A stretch of 11,485 bases of DNA from JAWVZH01 sp033722295 (GTDB taxonomy: Bacteria > Bacteroidota > Bacteroidia > Chitinophagales > Saprospiraceae): positions 1 through 11,485 of the forward strand of contig JAWVZH010000100.1 in assembly GCA_033722295.1 (NCBI GenBank), in the 5' to 3' direction. This document shows, one piece after another, positions 1 through 7,849 of the stretch (within the stretch, counting starts at the first letter, position 1; each line of letters begins with the position of its first letter). The notes under the pieces were generated by a model. The model was not told where the DNA came from. It ran no database searches and saw only the letters and a program-made list of their open reading frames with translations. Both the position numbers and the translations under genes were made by a program.

Positions 1-309
1 GCACTCGATCACCTGGTCAGATTCACTGAAAACACAGGGATTGGCAAAGCCGTTGTAGCGACAGTCGCCGGACAAATGGTAGCTGGTGTTTATTTTAGTT
101 TCTTTCAGGGCACTGCTTATTATTTGCTGCCTTATACTAATCCAGCCGGACGAGACATTGGTGCCATGCATTACCTCATTGTAAATCTCCGCGATATCAT
201 TGATGACATCCTTCACCTGGACTTTGAAGGATCAGAGATTCCGGGGGTAGAGACTTTTATTCTCGGATTCAATGCCATGTTGCATCCATATCCAGCGATT
301 AAATGGTGA
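1..309 (+). CDS. GNAT/FemAB-like acyltransferase, C-terminal fragment
   Basis: The frame is open from the first base and ends at TGA 307-309, so about 102 C-terminal residues of a longer protein are visible; the start lies outside the window. The sequence resembles the C-terminal half of the GNAT/FemAB-like proteins common in Bacteroidota. It has a strand-rich stretch (VVATVAGQMVAGVYFSFFQG), then an acceptor-site-like helix, then the hallmark FEGSEIPGVETFILGFNA near the end, equivalent to the usual 'FEGSMIPGV..F...FG' of these proteins. FemAB relatives transfer aminoacyl or acyl groups to cell-wall or lipid precursors, but the substrate of this subgroup is unknown to me. The next gene, hemW, starts 10 bases downstream on the same strand, so the two are probably co-transcribed. 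The family call rests on the C-terminal motif only. Confidence 0.6.
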   Translation, partial: ALDHLVRFTENTGIGKAVVATVAGQMVAGVYFSFFQGTAYYLLPYTNPAGRDIGAMHYLIVNLRDIIDDILHLDFEGSEIPGVETFILGFNAMLHPYPAIKW

Positions 310-319
310 GTGGTCCGAC

Positions 320-1459
320 ATGAGTAACTTTGTGAGCATGTCAGGGATATACCTACACATACCATTTTGCAGTCAGGCTTGTTCCTATTGTAATTTTCAT
401 TTCAGCACTTCGATGAAATTGAAAAAGGAGATTCTGTCCGCTATGAGATCCGAAATTCATCATCAAACCAGTTTTCTGGATGAACCGGTCCAAACAATTT
501 ATTTCGGTGGCGGCACGCCATCACTTTTGACCATTCAGGAGATAGAAGGACTTGTCAAAAGCCTTTCAGATGAATTTGACCTTTCCCGCGTTACGGAATT
601 CACATTCGAGGCCAATCCGGAGAACATCACCGCGGATTACCTTGAAAATCTGAAGGCATTGGGAATTAATAGGCTCAGTATTGGGATTCAGTCCTTCTTC
701 GACCGTGATCTGAAGATCATGAACAGGGTACATGATACAAAGATCGCCCGTACAGCACTTGAAACTGCATTGCAAGCAGGCCTCAAATCCATTAATATTG
801 ATCTTATTTATGGATTACCGTGGTCTACCTCTCAAAATTTTGAGAAAAACCTTGAAATACTGAATGGCTACCCCGTTGATCATCTCTCGGCCTATGCGCT
901 GACCATAGAACCCAGGACCGCACTTTCTCACAGGATAAAAACCGGTCAATTGCAGAATGTCAATGATGAAATGGCACTAGAAGATTTCCAGATACTCCAG
1001 CACTGGGCTGGATCATGTGGCTTTGAGCACTATGAAATTTCCAATTTGAGCCTACCCGGTCATCAAGCTGTTCATAATTCCAATTATTGGTTGGGGAACC
1101 CTTATCTAGGTATTGGGCCTTCAGCACATTCCTATGACGGTAAACACCGATACTGGAATGTCAGCCACAATCCAAACTATATCAAGACCATCAATGAAGG
1201 TGCTTTACCAAATGAGGAGGAAACTCTGAATGACAGGGATGTATATAATGAATCAGTGATGCTGGGTCTTAGATTATCTAAAGGGCTTTCACTGGAGAAA
1301 ATTGAAAGTGTTGGTAAAAAATTCCTTGATCATTTATTAGCAGAGTCTCAAAATAAAATCGAAGCAGGTATACTCCACATTGAGAACGATCATTTGATAT
1401 TGGCGGAAGATCAACGGTTCTTTGCCGATGGACATGCTTCGGACTTATTTCTGGTGTAA
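320..1459 (+). CDS. hemW: HemW, radical SAM heme chaperone
   Basis: HemW is a cytoplasmic radical SAM protein that binds heme and delivers it to acceptor proteins; it was long annotated as oxygen-independent coproporphyrinogen III oxidase. The 379-residue product has the cluster motif CSQACSYC (Cys17, Cys21, Cys24; CX3CX2C) directly after YLHIPF, and the SAM-binding GGGTPS at 63-68. It also has the family segments NRLSIGIQSF and FEHYEISNL, and HNSNYWLGNPYLGIGPSAHS, which carries the HNxxYW signature of HemW. Length is normal for HemW. I chose ATG 320 because a GGTGAG (304-309) lies just upstream and it leaves the upstream gene intact. ATG 338 (MSGIYLHIPFC) is equally close to typical starts in related proteins. 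An open frame back to 272 would overlap the upstream gene and adds no conserved sequence. A GC-rich hairpin follows the stop. Confidence 0.93.
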   Translation: MSNFVSMSGIYLHIPFCSQACSYCNFHFSTSMKLKKEILSAMRSEIHHQTSFLDEPVQTIYFGGGTPSLLTIQEIEGLVKSLSDEFDLSRVTEFTFEANPENITADYLENLKALGINRLSIGIQSFFDRDLKIMNRVHDTKIARTALETALQAGLKSINIDLIYGLPWSTSQNFEKNLEILNGYPVDHLSAYALTIEPRTALSHRIKTGQLQNVNDEMALEDFQILQHWAGSCGFEHYEISNLSLPGHQAVHNSNYWLGNPYLGIGPSAHSYDGKHRYWNVSHNPNYIKTINEGALPNEEETLNDRDVYNESVMLGLRLSKGLSLEKIESVGKKFLDHLLAESQNKIEAGILHIENDHLILAEDQRFFADGHASDLFLV

Positions 1460-1465
1460 AATAGA

Positions 1466-1490
1466 GAGATCGACCCCCGGGGTTGATTTC
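1466..1490 (+). terminator. GC-rich hairpin after hemW
   Basis: An 11-pair stem (1466-1476 with 1480-1490, including two G.U pairs in plus-strand RNA) closes a CCG loop. It starts 6 bases after the hemW stop, which fits a transcription terminator. The U-tract is weak: only TTT inside the 3' arm, then an AT-rich stretch. The core GACCCCCGGGGTT (1472-1484) recurs in the same orientation at 1613-1625, so the element may belong to a repeat family used as a terminator. Confidence 0.5.
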
Positions 1491-1604
1491 AATATAATGA
1501 TTTGCAATTCCAACTTTCCGATATAATCAACTGAAAAACAGTGCTTTGCGAATATTTTTCAATTCGAGAATGAGGGTGAATCGACTTAAAAGTGTTAAGA
1601 AAAC

Positions 1605-1633
1605 GTTAAAGTGACCCCCGGGGTTACTTTAAC
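1605..1633 (-). terminator. Long hairpin after the GT39 gene, same core as the hemW hairpin
   Basis: A 13-pair stem (1605-1617 with 1621-1633) closes a 3-base loop. On the minus strand it begins 6 bases after the stop of the glycosyltransferase and is followed by GTTTTCTT, a fair intrinsic-terminator layout. On minus-strand RNA one pair becomes A-C, while plus-strand RNA keeps it as G.U, so the hairpin could work in both directions between these convergent genes. It shares 13 central bases with the element at 1466-1490. Confidence 0.55.
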
Positions 1634-1639
1634 ATTTGA

Positions 1640-3337
1640 TCACTCGCCCGCCTCTTTCACGCTCACCTCATATGGCCATGAATTCAACCCTGGGAAACCA
1701 TTACTCAGAATGGAAAATTTAAGGGTGTATTCACCGGGCTCCTCAGGATAGGTGAAGCTTACCCTTCTCTTCATCTCTCCTTCCGGATCAATCGACTCTA
1801 CATCCAGATCAGCAATGAGTATGCTGGTCTTTTTGATCTTCTCGTATTGAAGGAAGACGGCCTGAACCTGCACTGCCTCACCACCACTTACCGGCCTGAA
1901 GTCCGTCGTGTTAGTAATGGTTATTTCCAGACCCGCTTCAAGCTCACTGGTAATGGCCTCCGAAGGTGGATCAGCTTTTATATCCAGATAATTGAAGGAG
2001 TACCATCGTGATATTTGACGGATTTTTTCTGGTCCTATGCCATGATCAAATTCGATCTTATTCTCTGTGTCCAGCTCATCACTCGCCATCAGGACACGCT
2101 CTCCCTGAAGTGCGATCTCATCTTCAGTCCAAAGGTCGTATTGATTACCCGAATACTTGGCCATATTCCAGGAATATGTGGGTTGGCCAGTATAATAACT
2201 GTATTTCGCAGGCTTTCGATAATTGTTGGTAAACACAACAGGTGCCCCATTTGCTTCGGCCTCTAACTTCTTGGCCCATTCTTCAAATCCATGCGTCTCA
2301 TTCCTTTTCATCAGATCCGGAGGCAGCACCTCAAATGCAAGCACAAATCGGATCATCAACGTAAGGATCAGGCTGAATCCAGCAAAGTACATCAGCCATC
2401 GCCTCCAGTTAGGCCGTTCTTTGACATACAGATAAGTCAGGTAGGCCATCGGAATGAATGCCATGGCCGTCCAGTTGGCTTCCACCCTCCCCTTGAATAC
2501 ACTCAAGGTGAAAAAGATAAAAACAGTAAAGAACGTGTACTTATAAGCACAGTCGTAATGGTCTCCCGGCGGTTTCTTTATACTTGCTGCAAATAAAACA
2601 CCAGCTAAAAACAAACCATAGATACCTATCTGACCCGCTAAATAATCACCGAAAAAAGACCACGACCACGGCTGAGTTCCGCGACGACTGAAAAGGTGAA
2701 ACTGAAAAGACACCCAATCATTTTGCCATTGCCAATATATATGAGGAAGCACGACAATAGCCGCCACCAAAAGCCCCAGATACAGCGACCGCCTTTTGAA
2801 CATTTCAATATTTGAAAGTGCCAGAGCTATGGCAAATAGGATGGCGTGGTATTTAGAGATGCCCATCAGACCCAATAATAGCCCTAGTAGTAAGGCCAGC
2901 GGAATGCTGTCCTTATAGAAATAGCTTTTGTAATAGTACAGAAACGCCGTCATTAAGAAAAGCAGTGGCACATCAGGTGCCGCAAAGAACCCACCGACAT
3001 GTATCAGAGGGACACCGACCAGAATGGCGATAAAAAGCCACTCGTCCCTGGGATCCAGGATCTTCCACAGAAAGTACATCGTCCCGGCACTCATTAGTAT
3101 GAAGGGCAATCTGACACCCAGGTCACCCGGGATCCATGATGTGAGAGCGATAAGCCAGGCCGTAAAAGGCGGATGGTCAAAATAGCCGAAAGCGGGCTCT
3201 TCAGAAAATGCCCAATACAGGGCTTCATCATGAAAAAGCCCTGTCGTTACAGATTGCACGAGATTGAGCAGCACCCAAATACCCAGAAAAATGTAAAAGC
3301 GGCCTTCCCTTTCCTCTAATATGCTCTTGAATGTCAT
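1640..3337 (-). CDS. Integral membrane glycosyltransferase, GT39 (PMT/ArnT-like) family
   Basis: The 565-residue protein resembles polytopic inner-membrane transferases that move a sugar from a polyprenyl-phosphate donor to an acceptor on the periplasmic side. After one N-terminal membrane helix (about 14-33) comes the family's first-loop motif, HDEALYW (36-42, the acidic pair Asp37-Glu38 being the expected catalytic site), then GYFDHPP at about 51-57. Further helices follow, with AAPDVPLLFLM and GLMGISKYHAILF typical of PMT_2-domain proteins. About ten hydrophobic segments run to roughly residue 340. The remaining ~200 residues are soluble and probably periplasmic, ending in a beta-rich portion. 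The start is the ATG at 3337; no clear Shine-Dalgarno sequence is seen. The gene is transcribed alone, divergent from the M16 protease gene. It could modify lipid A, LPS core or O-antigen, or mannosylate proteins; the sequence does not decide, so I give no symbol. Confidence 0.82.
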   Translation of the reverse strand: MTFKSILEEREGRFYIFLGIWVLLNLVQSVTTGLFHDEALYWAFSEEPAFGYFDHPPFTAWLIALTSWIPGDLGVRLPFILMSAGTMYFLWKILDPRDEWLFIAILVGVPLIHVGGFFAAPDVPLLFLMTAFLYYYKSYFYKDSIPLALLLGLLLGLMGISKYHAILFAIALALSNIEMFKRRSLYLGLLVAAIVVLPHIYWQWQNDWVSFQFHLFSRRGTQPWSWSFFGDYLAGQIGIYGLFLAGVLFAASIKKPPGDHYDCAYKYTFFTVFIFFTLSVFKGRVEANWTAMAFIPMAYLTYLYVKERPNWRRWLMYFAGFSLILTLMIRFVLAFEVLPPDLMKRNETHGFEEWAKKLEAEANGAPVVFTNNYRKPAKYSYYTGQPTYSWNMAKYSGNQYDLWTEDEIALQGERVLMASDELDTENKIEFDHGIGPEKIRQISRWYSFNYLDIKADPPSEAITSELEAGLEITITNTTDFRPVSGGEAVQVQAVFLQYEKIKKTSILIADLDVESIDPEGEMKRRVSFTYPEEPGEYTLKFSILSNGFPGLNSWPYEVSVKEAGE

Positions 3338-3364
3338 ATGGATCGACTGGATTTGGAAAAAATA

Positions 3365-3402
3365 TACTCATACTTGAGTAAATAATGCCGTTGCTTACTC
3401 AA
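3365..3402. promoter_or_regulatory. Clustered TACTCA inverted repeats in a divergent promoter region
   Basis: Three copies of one half-site lie within 38 bases: TACTCA (3365-3370), its inverse TGAGTA (3375-3380) and TACTCAA (3396-3402). The last two extend to a perfect 8-base inverted repeat, TTGAGTAA (3374-3381) / TTACTCAA (3395-3402), separated by 13 bases. The cluster lies 28-65 bases upstream of the GT39 start. This could be an operator for a dimeric regulator or a 5'-UTR hairpin of the glycosyltransferase transcript. No regulator gene is visible nearby. Confidence 0.35.
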
Positions 3403-3449
3403 CTTTTAACCAAATAAATCCCACAAATGTGACCTTCAGGACCTCAGCG

Positions 3450-3481
3450 TTGTTAATTCCAGGTATGTTATCATAAATTCG
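3450..3481 (+). promoter_or_regulatory. Possible Bacteroidota-type promoter for the M16 protease
   Basis: TTG at 3450-3452 and TAAATTCG at 3474-3481 are separated by 21 bases. This matches the -33 TTG / -7 TAnnTTTG arrangement known for the primary sigma factor of Bacteroidota, with one mismatch in the -7 box. It would give a leader of about ten bases before ATG 3498. Short AT-rich motifs like this arise by chance, so the call is tentative. Confidence 0.3.
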
Positions 3482-3497
3482 CGCCACATTTCCTTGC

Positions 3498-4739
3498 ATG
3501 GTTACATTCGAAAGATTCAAATTATCGAATGGTCTGCAGACCATTTTTCATTACGACCCTCATACACCGATGGCGACCATTAGTGTATTATACGATGTTG
3601 GGTCAAAAGATGAAGAACCTGATAAAACCGGGTTTACCCACCTATTTGAACACCTGATGTTCTCAGGCTCTAAAAATGCACCTGATTTCGATGGAGCCAT
3701 GCAGAGTGCGGGAGGCGATAACAATGCCTACACCAATTCTGACATGACGCACTTCTATAACATCCTGCCTGCAGAGAATCTTGAGACCGCCCTTTTTCTG
3801 GAAGCAGACAGAATGCACAACCTGATAATCAATGAAAAGACCTTCGAAACACAGCGTAACGTGGTCATTGAAGAATTCATGGAAACCTGCTACAATCAAC
3901 CGTACGGTGATCTGTGGCACCACCTCCTGGACCTTACCTTCACACAACATCCATATCGCTGGCCGACGATCGGGCTTACTCCTGATCACATCGCCAATGC
4001 ACAGTTAGAAGATGTGGTCAAATACTACCATAGCCACTACCTTCCCTCAAATGCCATTCTCGCCATAGGAGGCAATTTTCACTCCGATCAGGTCAGAGAA
4101 ATAGCCGAGAAATATTTCGGTCAAATTCCGGCCGGGGTCCAGCCCCTGAGGCCCGGAATCGTCGAACCTCGCCAGGACGGGTACAGAAAGAAGGTCATCG
4201 ATGCGGATGTGCCCAGCGACGCTATTTATCTGGCATTCAAAATGGGTGCCCGGAACTCATCAGAGTATTATCCGCAAGACCTTTTGACAGATATTCTGGC
4301 CAATGGCCCTTCTTCGAGACTCATTTCTCACCTTATCAAAGATGAATCTTCATTCGTTTCTGTGGATTCCTACGTCTATGGCTCTTCTGAACCGGGATTG
4401 CTCATAATAGAGGGACAACCGGCCGAGGGTATCGACCTTGAGACTGCAGAGGAAATTCTATGGAAGGAGATCAACAGGCTAAAAAAAGAGGACATTCCAC
4501 AGGAAGAGCTCGATCGCCAGTTGAACAAGGTACGCACCAACCTCATCCTGAGTGAAACTTCTTCTCTCGGAAAGACTATGAGTCTTGCTTATTATGAACT
4601 ACTGGGAAATATAGATCTGATCAATTCCGAGAATGACAGATATCAGGCAGTCGATCCCCAGGATCTAAAATACCATGCCAACAAAATTCTCAATGAAGAC
4701 AACTGTTCAATGGTCGGCTACCGCTCTGCTTCATCTTAA
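3498..4739 (+). CDS. M16 family zinc metalloprotease (pitrilysin/processing-peptidase type)
   Basis: The 413-residue protein has the inverted zinc motif HLFEH (48-52, HxxEH) in the context GFTHLFEHLMFSGSKN. The downstream acidic ligand lies in RNVVIEE (120-126), about 73 residues further, as expected for M16. Other family segments are NAYTNSDMTHFYNILP (76-91) and ANGPSSRL in the second, non-catalytic domain. Length matches single-unit bacterial M16B peptidases, which usually work as homodimers or with an inactive partner of similar size. The N-terminus MVTFERFKLSNGL is the normal start of the fold and has no signal peptide, so a cytoplasmic location is suggested. No partner gene follows: the downstream gene is on the other strand, and the two stop codons overlap by four bases. 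Substrate unknown; degradation of peptides or misfolded fragments is the family expectation. Confidence 0.92.
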   Translation: MVTFERFKLSNGLQTIFHYDPHTPMATISVLYDVGSKDEEPDKTGFTHLFEHLMFSGSKNAPDFDGAMQSAGGDNNAYTNSDMTHFYNILPAENLETALFLEADRMHNLIINEKTFETQRNVVIEEFMETCYNQPYGDLWHHLLDLTFTQHPYRWPTIGLTPDHIANAQLEDVVKYYHSHYLPSNAILAIGGNFHSDQVREIAEKYFGQIPAGVQPLRPGIVEPRQDGYRKKVIDADVPSDAIYLAFKMGARNSSEYYPQDLLTDILANGPSSRLISHLIKDESSFVSVDSYVYGSSEPGLLIIEGQPAEGIDLETAEEILWKEINRLKKEDIPQEELDRQLNKVRTNLILSETSSLGKTMSLAYYELLGNIDLINSENDRYQAVDPQDLKYHANKILNEDNCSMVGYRSASS

Positions 4740-7700
4740 TTAGGCGCCTTCAGGTAACCACTTTCAATGAAATTATAAAAATTGAGTTTCCGCAAATTGA
4801 GTGAAAAGGTCACACGCTCAAAAACTCCCTCCTGGTCAATACTATTGAACGCATCCTCGATGTTTTGGGAATGAACCAAAGGAAAGTAAACTTTCAATAC
4901 ATCTCCTATATCTATCGAAAGACCGGAAGACCAGAGAAATTGGTCATCCAAATCATAATCGCGCGAAGGTTGTCTGTCAGCAAAGTATCCCAGATCCAAA
5001 AATGGCTTTATCCATTTAAGGCCGATGATATTGATCGGCAGGTCAGCGGTGAGATTCACCGAGGCTATAGCATGATTGCTGTTCCCTATCACATTGGCAT
5101 TTGCAGATGTCAATGCCGTTTTGAACCCTCCTTGTTCCATGGCAACCTGGTGGGCTAAGAAACCACCCTGTTCATTCCTGCCCAGGAAGACACGGTCAAA
5201 AACATCGTTGTACCCCTGATAAGCCAGGCCAAGAGATCGTCGGACGAACAACGGATTCACAGTTCCTGCCTCTCGATCTGTATTAAATGGAAATATTCCG
5301 GTAAAAGCCCGGACATTGATCCTTTTGTCTTCCGCGTAGTACCAATCTCCGTCATATTCCAAGGTCAGTAGCAGATACTGCTGATCACTGTTGAAACTGG
5401 TTTCATAATCACCGAACTCCAACTGCCCTTTAAAAGACTGAGGATGGATACCGCCTTCCCTTCGCCATTCATAGCCCAGGGTGAAGGCATTAAGCTCACT
5501 CGTCGCCCTTTCTTCAGGCGACTCAAAATAATATTCCTCTGTCAGGCGGTCTCCCTGGAGTCGAAATCTATGAGATTCATACCGGGTCGTATTCCCGCGA
5601 AATTGCCATTCTATGTATGGTGACCATTTTTGGGACCTGGGCATTTCTCCGTTCGTCTCCTCATTGACGTGATAAGTCTTGTACGCCACGCCGACTTTCG
5701 TCAATCGCAGATCATTCTCCCGATTGAAAAAGTTATAATGAACATCTCCATTTCCTACCACTGATCCGGATCCAAACCCATAAAGGGGATTCAAAGTAAA
5801 ATTGAATTTTCTTGGAAGTAAAGCTCTGTTGCTGATGTGCAATCCAAGCATGAACTTGTCATAATTGTTCCAACCCATTCTGTTGTACAGGTAGATGGTA
5901 TTATGACCTCGATGGGTACCAGGAACAAAATGAAATTTAGTCTTCTGTCTGGAGAGCCATCCTTTGCGAGGAAAGCCTTCATCATTGGAGCGATTGATAT
6001 CCAGTGATCTGGAATTGGGGTCCAATTGTATCTTGTTGATATTTGAGAGGTCCTGGTTGAAGATCTGTTGACCGTTATGTCCGGACAATACAGTGGTAAA
6101 GATCGTATCACCAGAACCGAAACCAGAGATCCTGTAAGGGGCATTAATAGCTCCAAGGTTTTCAATGATCGCATGGCCTGAAGCCTGATCAAATCCCGCG
6201 ACGCCGTAATCCAAGAGCTGATTCCCCTGAATAAGGTCGTCAAAGAGCCAACCCATATCCAGATTGAACTCTTCCTCAAAAATATATTTCACATCCAGTG
6301 GGCCGGGATGTTTGAATTTCCATACATCGAAATATCGCTGAACGGCTTTATCCACAAGATATTGGCCGTATAGGTCCTCTAAATAGCGTAAAGACAATTT
6401 TGGTTTGGTATATGCGGCCAATTGATAATTGACCGGGTGATAGTCCCTGGAATGACAACACCTGAGACTTTCTTTTGCTGTGCCGGCCTGTATCCAGTAC
6501 AGTGCCTTCTCTAAATTCTCAAGATCCATTAACCCTCCGACCATTCCAGCAAGGTTGAAGGGCTCTTGATAATACGTGTCCATATAACGTCCTTCATAGT
6601 AGGAGGTAAAACCCTCATCCATCCAGGGGAAGTATCTTTCATTAGTCGCAAGCAACCCATAAAACCAGTTATGAAAGACCTCATGTGCCACTACATTATC
6701 CAGCATCTGAGGTTCCTTCATGGGCTGAATGATGGTCACCATAGGGTATTCCATCCCTCCACCAGCGAGCAGAACACCTTCTACTGCAGTTGCCTGGGGA
6801 TAGGGATAGGCACCTATTTTCTCTGACCCGAACTCAATGGCTCTTCGTACATATCTGGCAGCTTCAGGCCAGGTTTCAGACTCTTCGTGATAGAATGCCC
6901 AGCATTCGACCGAGTCTCGCCCACTTTCGATCGCGGCTACTTCCCTTTTTATCAAAAAACCCTTATCAAGAAACAGGGCAAAGTCATGTACATTTTCAGC
7001 TGAGAATGTCAATGTCTTTCTGCCCTCACGATCGGGATAGAGGGAATTATTTTCAGCCATATTCAGATAGATATTCCTTTCATCCTCATTCTGCAATTCA
7101 CCCGTCCCGGTCAGGACATAATCCGCCGGGCAATCTATACTCACTTCATAATCTCCGAATTCACTGTAAAACTCTCCTATATTCAAATATGGCATCGGAT
7201 GCCATCCATTCTTGTCAAAAACAGCAGGCTTAGGATACCACTGCGTCAATTGAACAGACCGTTCTGTATGACCCATCCGGCTGAAAGGTCGGGGTATGTC
7301 CAGAACAAAATTTCCCGTGATCGTTACTCTTCTTCCAGGCTTAAGGATTCGGGGAAGCATCATTTTTACCACATCCGGATGACCATTAAACCTCTGATAT
7401 TCAATTGATCTGCCGTCTATAACAAAAGACAGGGTCTCATAACCACCCATTTCTTCCTCCTCAGCGAAATAGAAATCCCTGTTTCCGTAATCCGCCAACT
7501 GACTAGCAAATTCCGACGTTTTTTCACTATAGGCATTCGGCCACAGATGAAAGATCAGGTAGGACAGATCCTGATCGCTGTTATTCGTATAATTGATCTC
7601 GAATTCAGCAGCAAGGAGCTTATTTTCGTCATCCAGAGAAGCCGCAATTCGATAATCAACCGATTGCTGGAAGTAGTTTTGCCCACCTAAAGTTGAGCTG

Positions 7701-7744
7701 ATGCTCACTATAAGTGCCAAAGGAAGGAGATTTCTTAAGTCCAT
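4736..7744 (-). CDS. Secreted M1-family metallopeptidase with C-terminal beta-barrel-like region
   Basis: The 1002-residue product starts with a likely signal peptide (MDLRNLLPLALIVSISSTLG, then GQNYFQQ). An N-terminal beta domain (about 25-210) precedes the gluzincin catalytic domain. This has GGGMEY (328-333, the GAMEN-like substrate motif), HEVFH (354-358, HExxH), the third zinc ligand Glu377 exactly 18 residues later in WMDEGF, and a candidate catalytic Tyr445 in AAYTKPK. The helical part of the peptidase ends near 515. From about 605 to the end the sequence changes to alternating, aromatic-rich strands (for example FNFTLNPLYGFGS, YLLLTLEYDGDWYY, FLWSSGLSIDIGDVL), resembling an outer-membrane beta-barrel. 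An enzyme anchored in the outer membrane is therefore inferred. I chose ATG 7744. The frame continues to a TTG at 7786, which would put 14 basic residues before the signal peptide. The gene lies 105 bases after galE on the same strand and may be co-transcribed with it. Confidence 0.87.
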   Translation of the reverse strand: MDLRNLLPLALIVSISSTLGGQNYFQQSVDYRIAASLDDENKLLAAEFEINYTNNSDQDLSYLIFHLWPNAYSEKTSEFASQLADYGNRDFYFAEEEEMGGYETLSFVIDGRSIEYQRFNGHPDVVKMMLPRILKPGRRVTITGNFVLDIPRPFSRMGHTERSVQLTQWYPKPAVFDKNGWHPMPYLNIGEFYSEFGDYEVSIDCPADYVLTGTGELQNEDERNIYLNMAENNSLYPDREGRKTLTFSAENVHDFALFLDKGFLIKREVAAIESGRDSVECWAFYHEESETWPEAARYVRRAIEFGSEKIGAYPYPQATAVEGVLLAGGGMEYPMVTIIQPMKEPQMLDNVVAHEVFHNWFYGLLATNERYFPWMDEGFTSYYEGRYMDTYYQEPFNLAGMVGGLMDLENLEKALYWIQAGTAKESLRCCHSRDYHPVNYQLAAYTKPKLSLRYLEDLYGQYLVDKAVQRYFDVWKFKHPGPLDVKYIFEEEFNLDMGWLFDDLIQGNQLLDYGVAGFDQASGHAIIENLGAINAPYRISGFGSGDTIFTTVLSGHNGQQIFNQDLSNINKIQLDPNSRSLDINRSNDEGFPRKGWLSRQKTKFHFVPGTHRGHNTIYLYNRMGWNNYDKFMLGLHISNRALLPRKFNFTLNPLYGFGSGSVVGNGDVHYNFFNRENDLRLTKVGVAYKTYHVNEETNGEMPRSQKWSPYIEWQFRGNTTRYESHRFRLQGDRLTEEYYFESPEERATSELNAFTLGYEWRREGGIHPQSFKGQLEFGDYETSFNSDQQYLLLTLEYDGDWYYAEDKRINVRAFTGIFPFNTDREAGTVNPLFVRRSLGLAYQGYNDVFDRVFLGRNEQGGFLAHQVAMEQGGFKTALTSANANVIGNSNHAIASVNLTADLPINIIGLKWIKPFLDLGYFADRQPSRDYDLDDQFLWSSGLSIDIGDVLKVYFPLVHSQNIEDAFNSIDQEGVFERVTFSLNLRKLNFYNFIESGYLKAPN

Positions 7745-7849
7745 GAAACGTCGTATTCTTTTAGTGAATGATACTCGGAAGATCAAGATAGGAAAACCAT
7801 TCTATCAATATGACGATAATGCAACCTCTCAAATCACATATTCAAAGGG

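Noticed and set aside
272..319. Longer N-terminus for hemW from ATG 272
   Set aside because: It would overlap the upstream gene by 38 bases and add residues with no counterpart in HemW; the conserved fold begins at YLHIPFC just after ATG 320/338.
1549..1566. Small inverted repeat CGAAT / ATTCG in the hemW-GT39 gap
   Set aside because: Only five pairs in an AT-rich stretch, expected by chance.
1640..3337. Naming the GT39 protein ArnT
   Set aside because: It shares the general GT39 layout, but no other aminoarabinose pathway gene is present and the C-terminal domain is not diagnostic.
5791..6279. 162-residue minus-strand open frame inside the M1 gene
   Set aside because: It lies in another frame of a well-supported gene, has no recognisable motif, and its composition looks like a frame shadow.
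6790..7233. 147-residue plus-strand open frame opposite the M1 gene
   Set aside because: Antisense to a conserved catalytic and N-terminal region; the residue make-up (many His, Arg, Ser, Pro) is typical of a non-coding antisense frame.
7745..7786. TTG-initiated extension of the M1 peptidase
   Set aside because: ATG 7744 already gives a good signal peptide start, and TTG starts are uncommon; the extension is basic and not conserved-looking. It remains possible.
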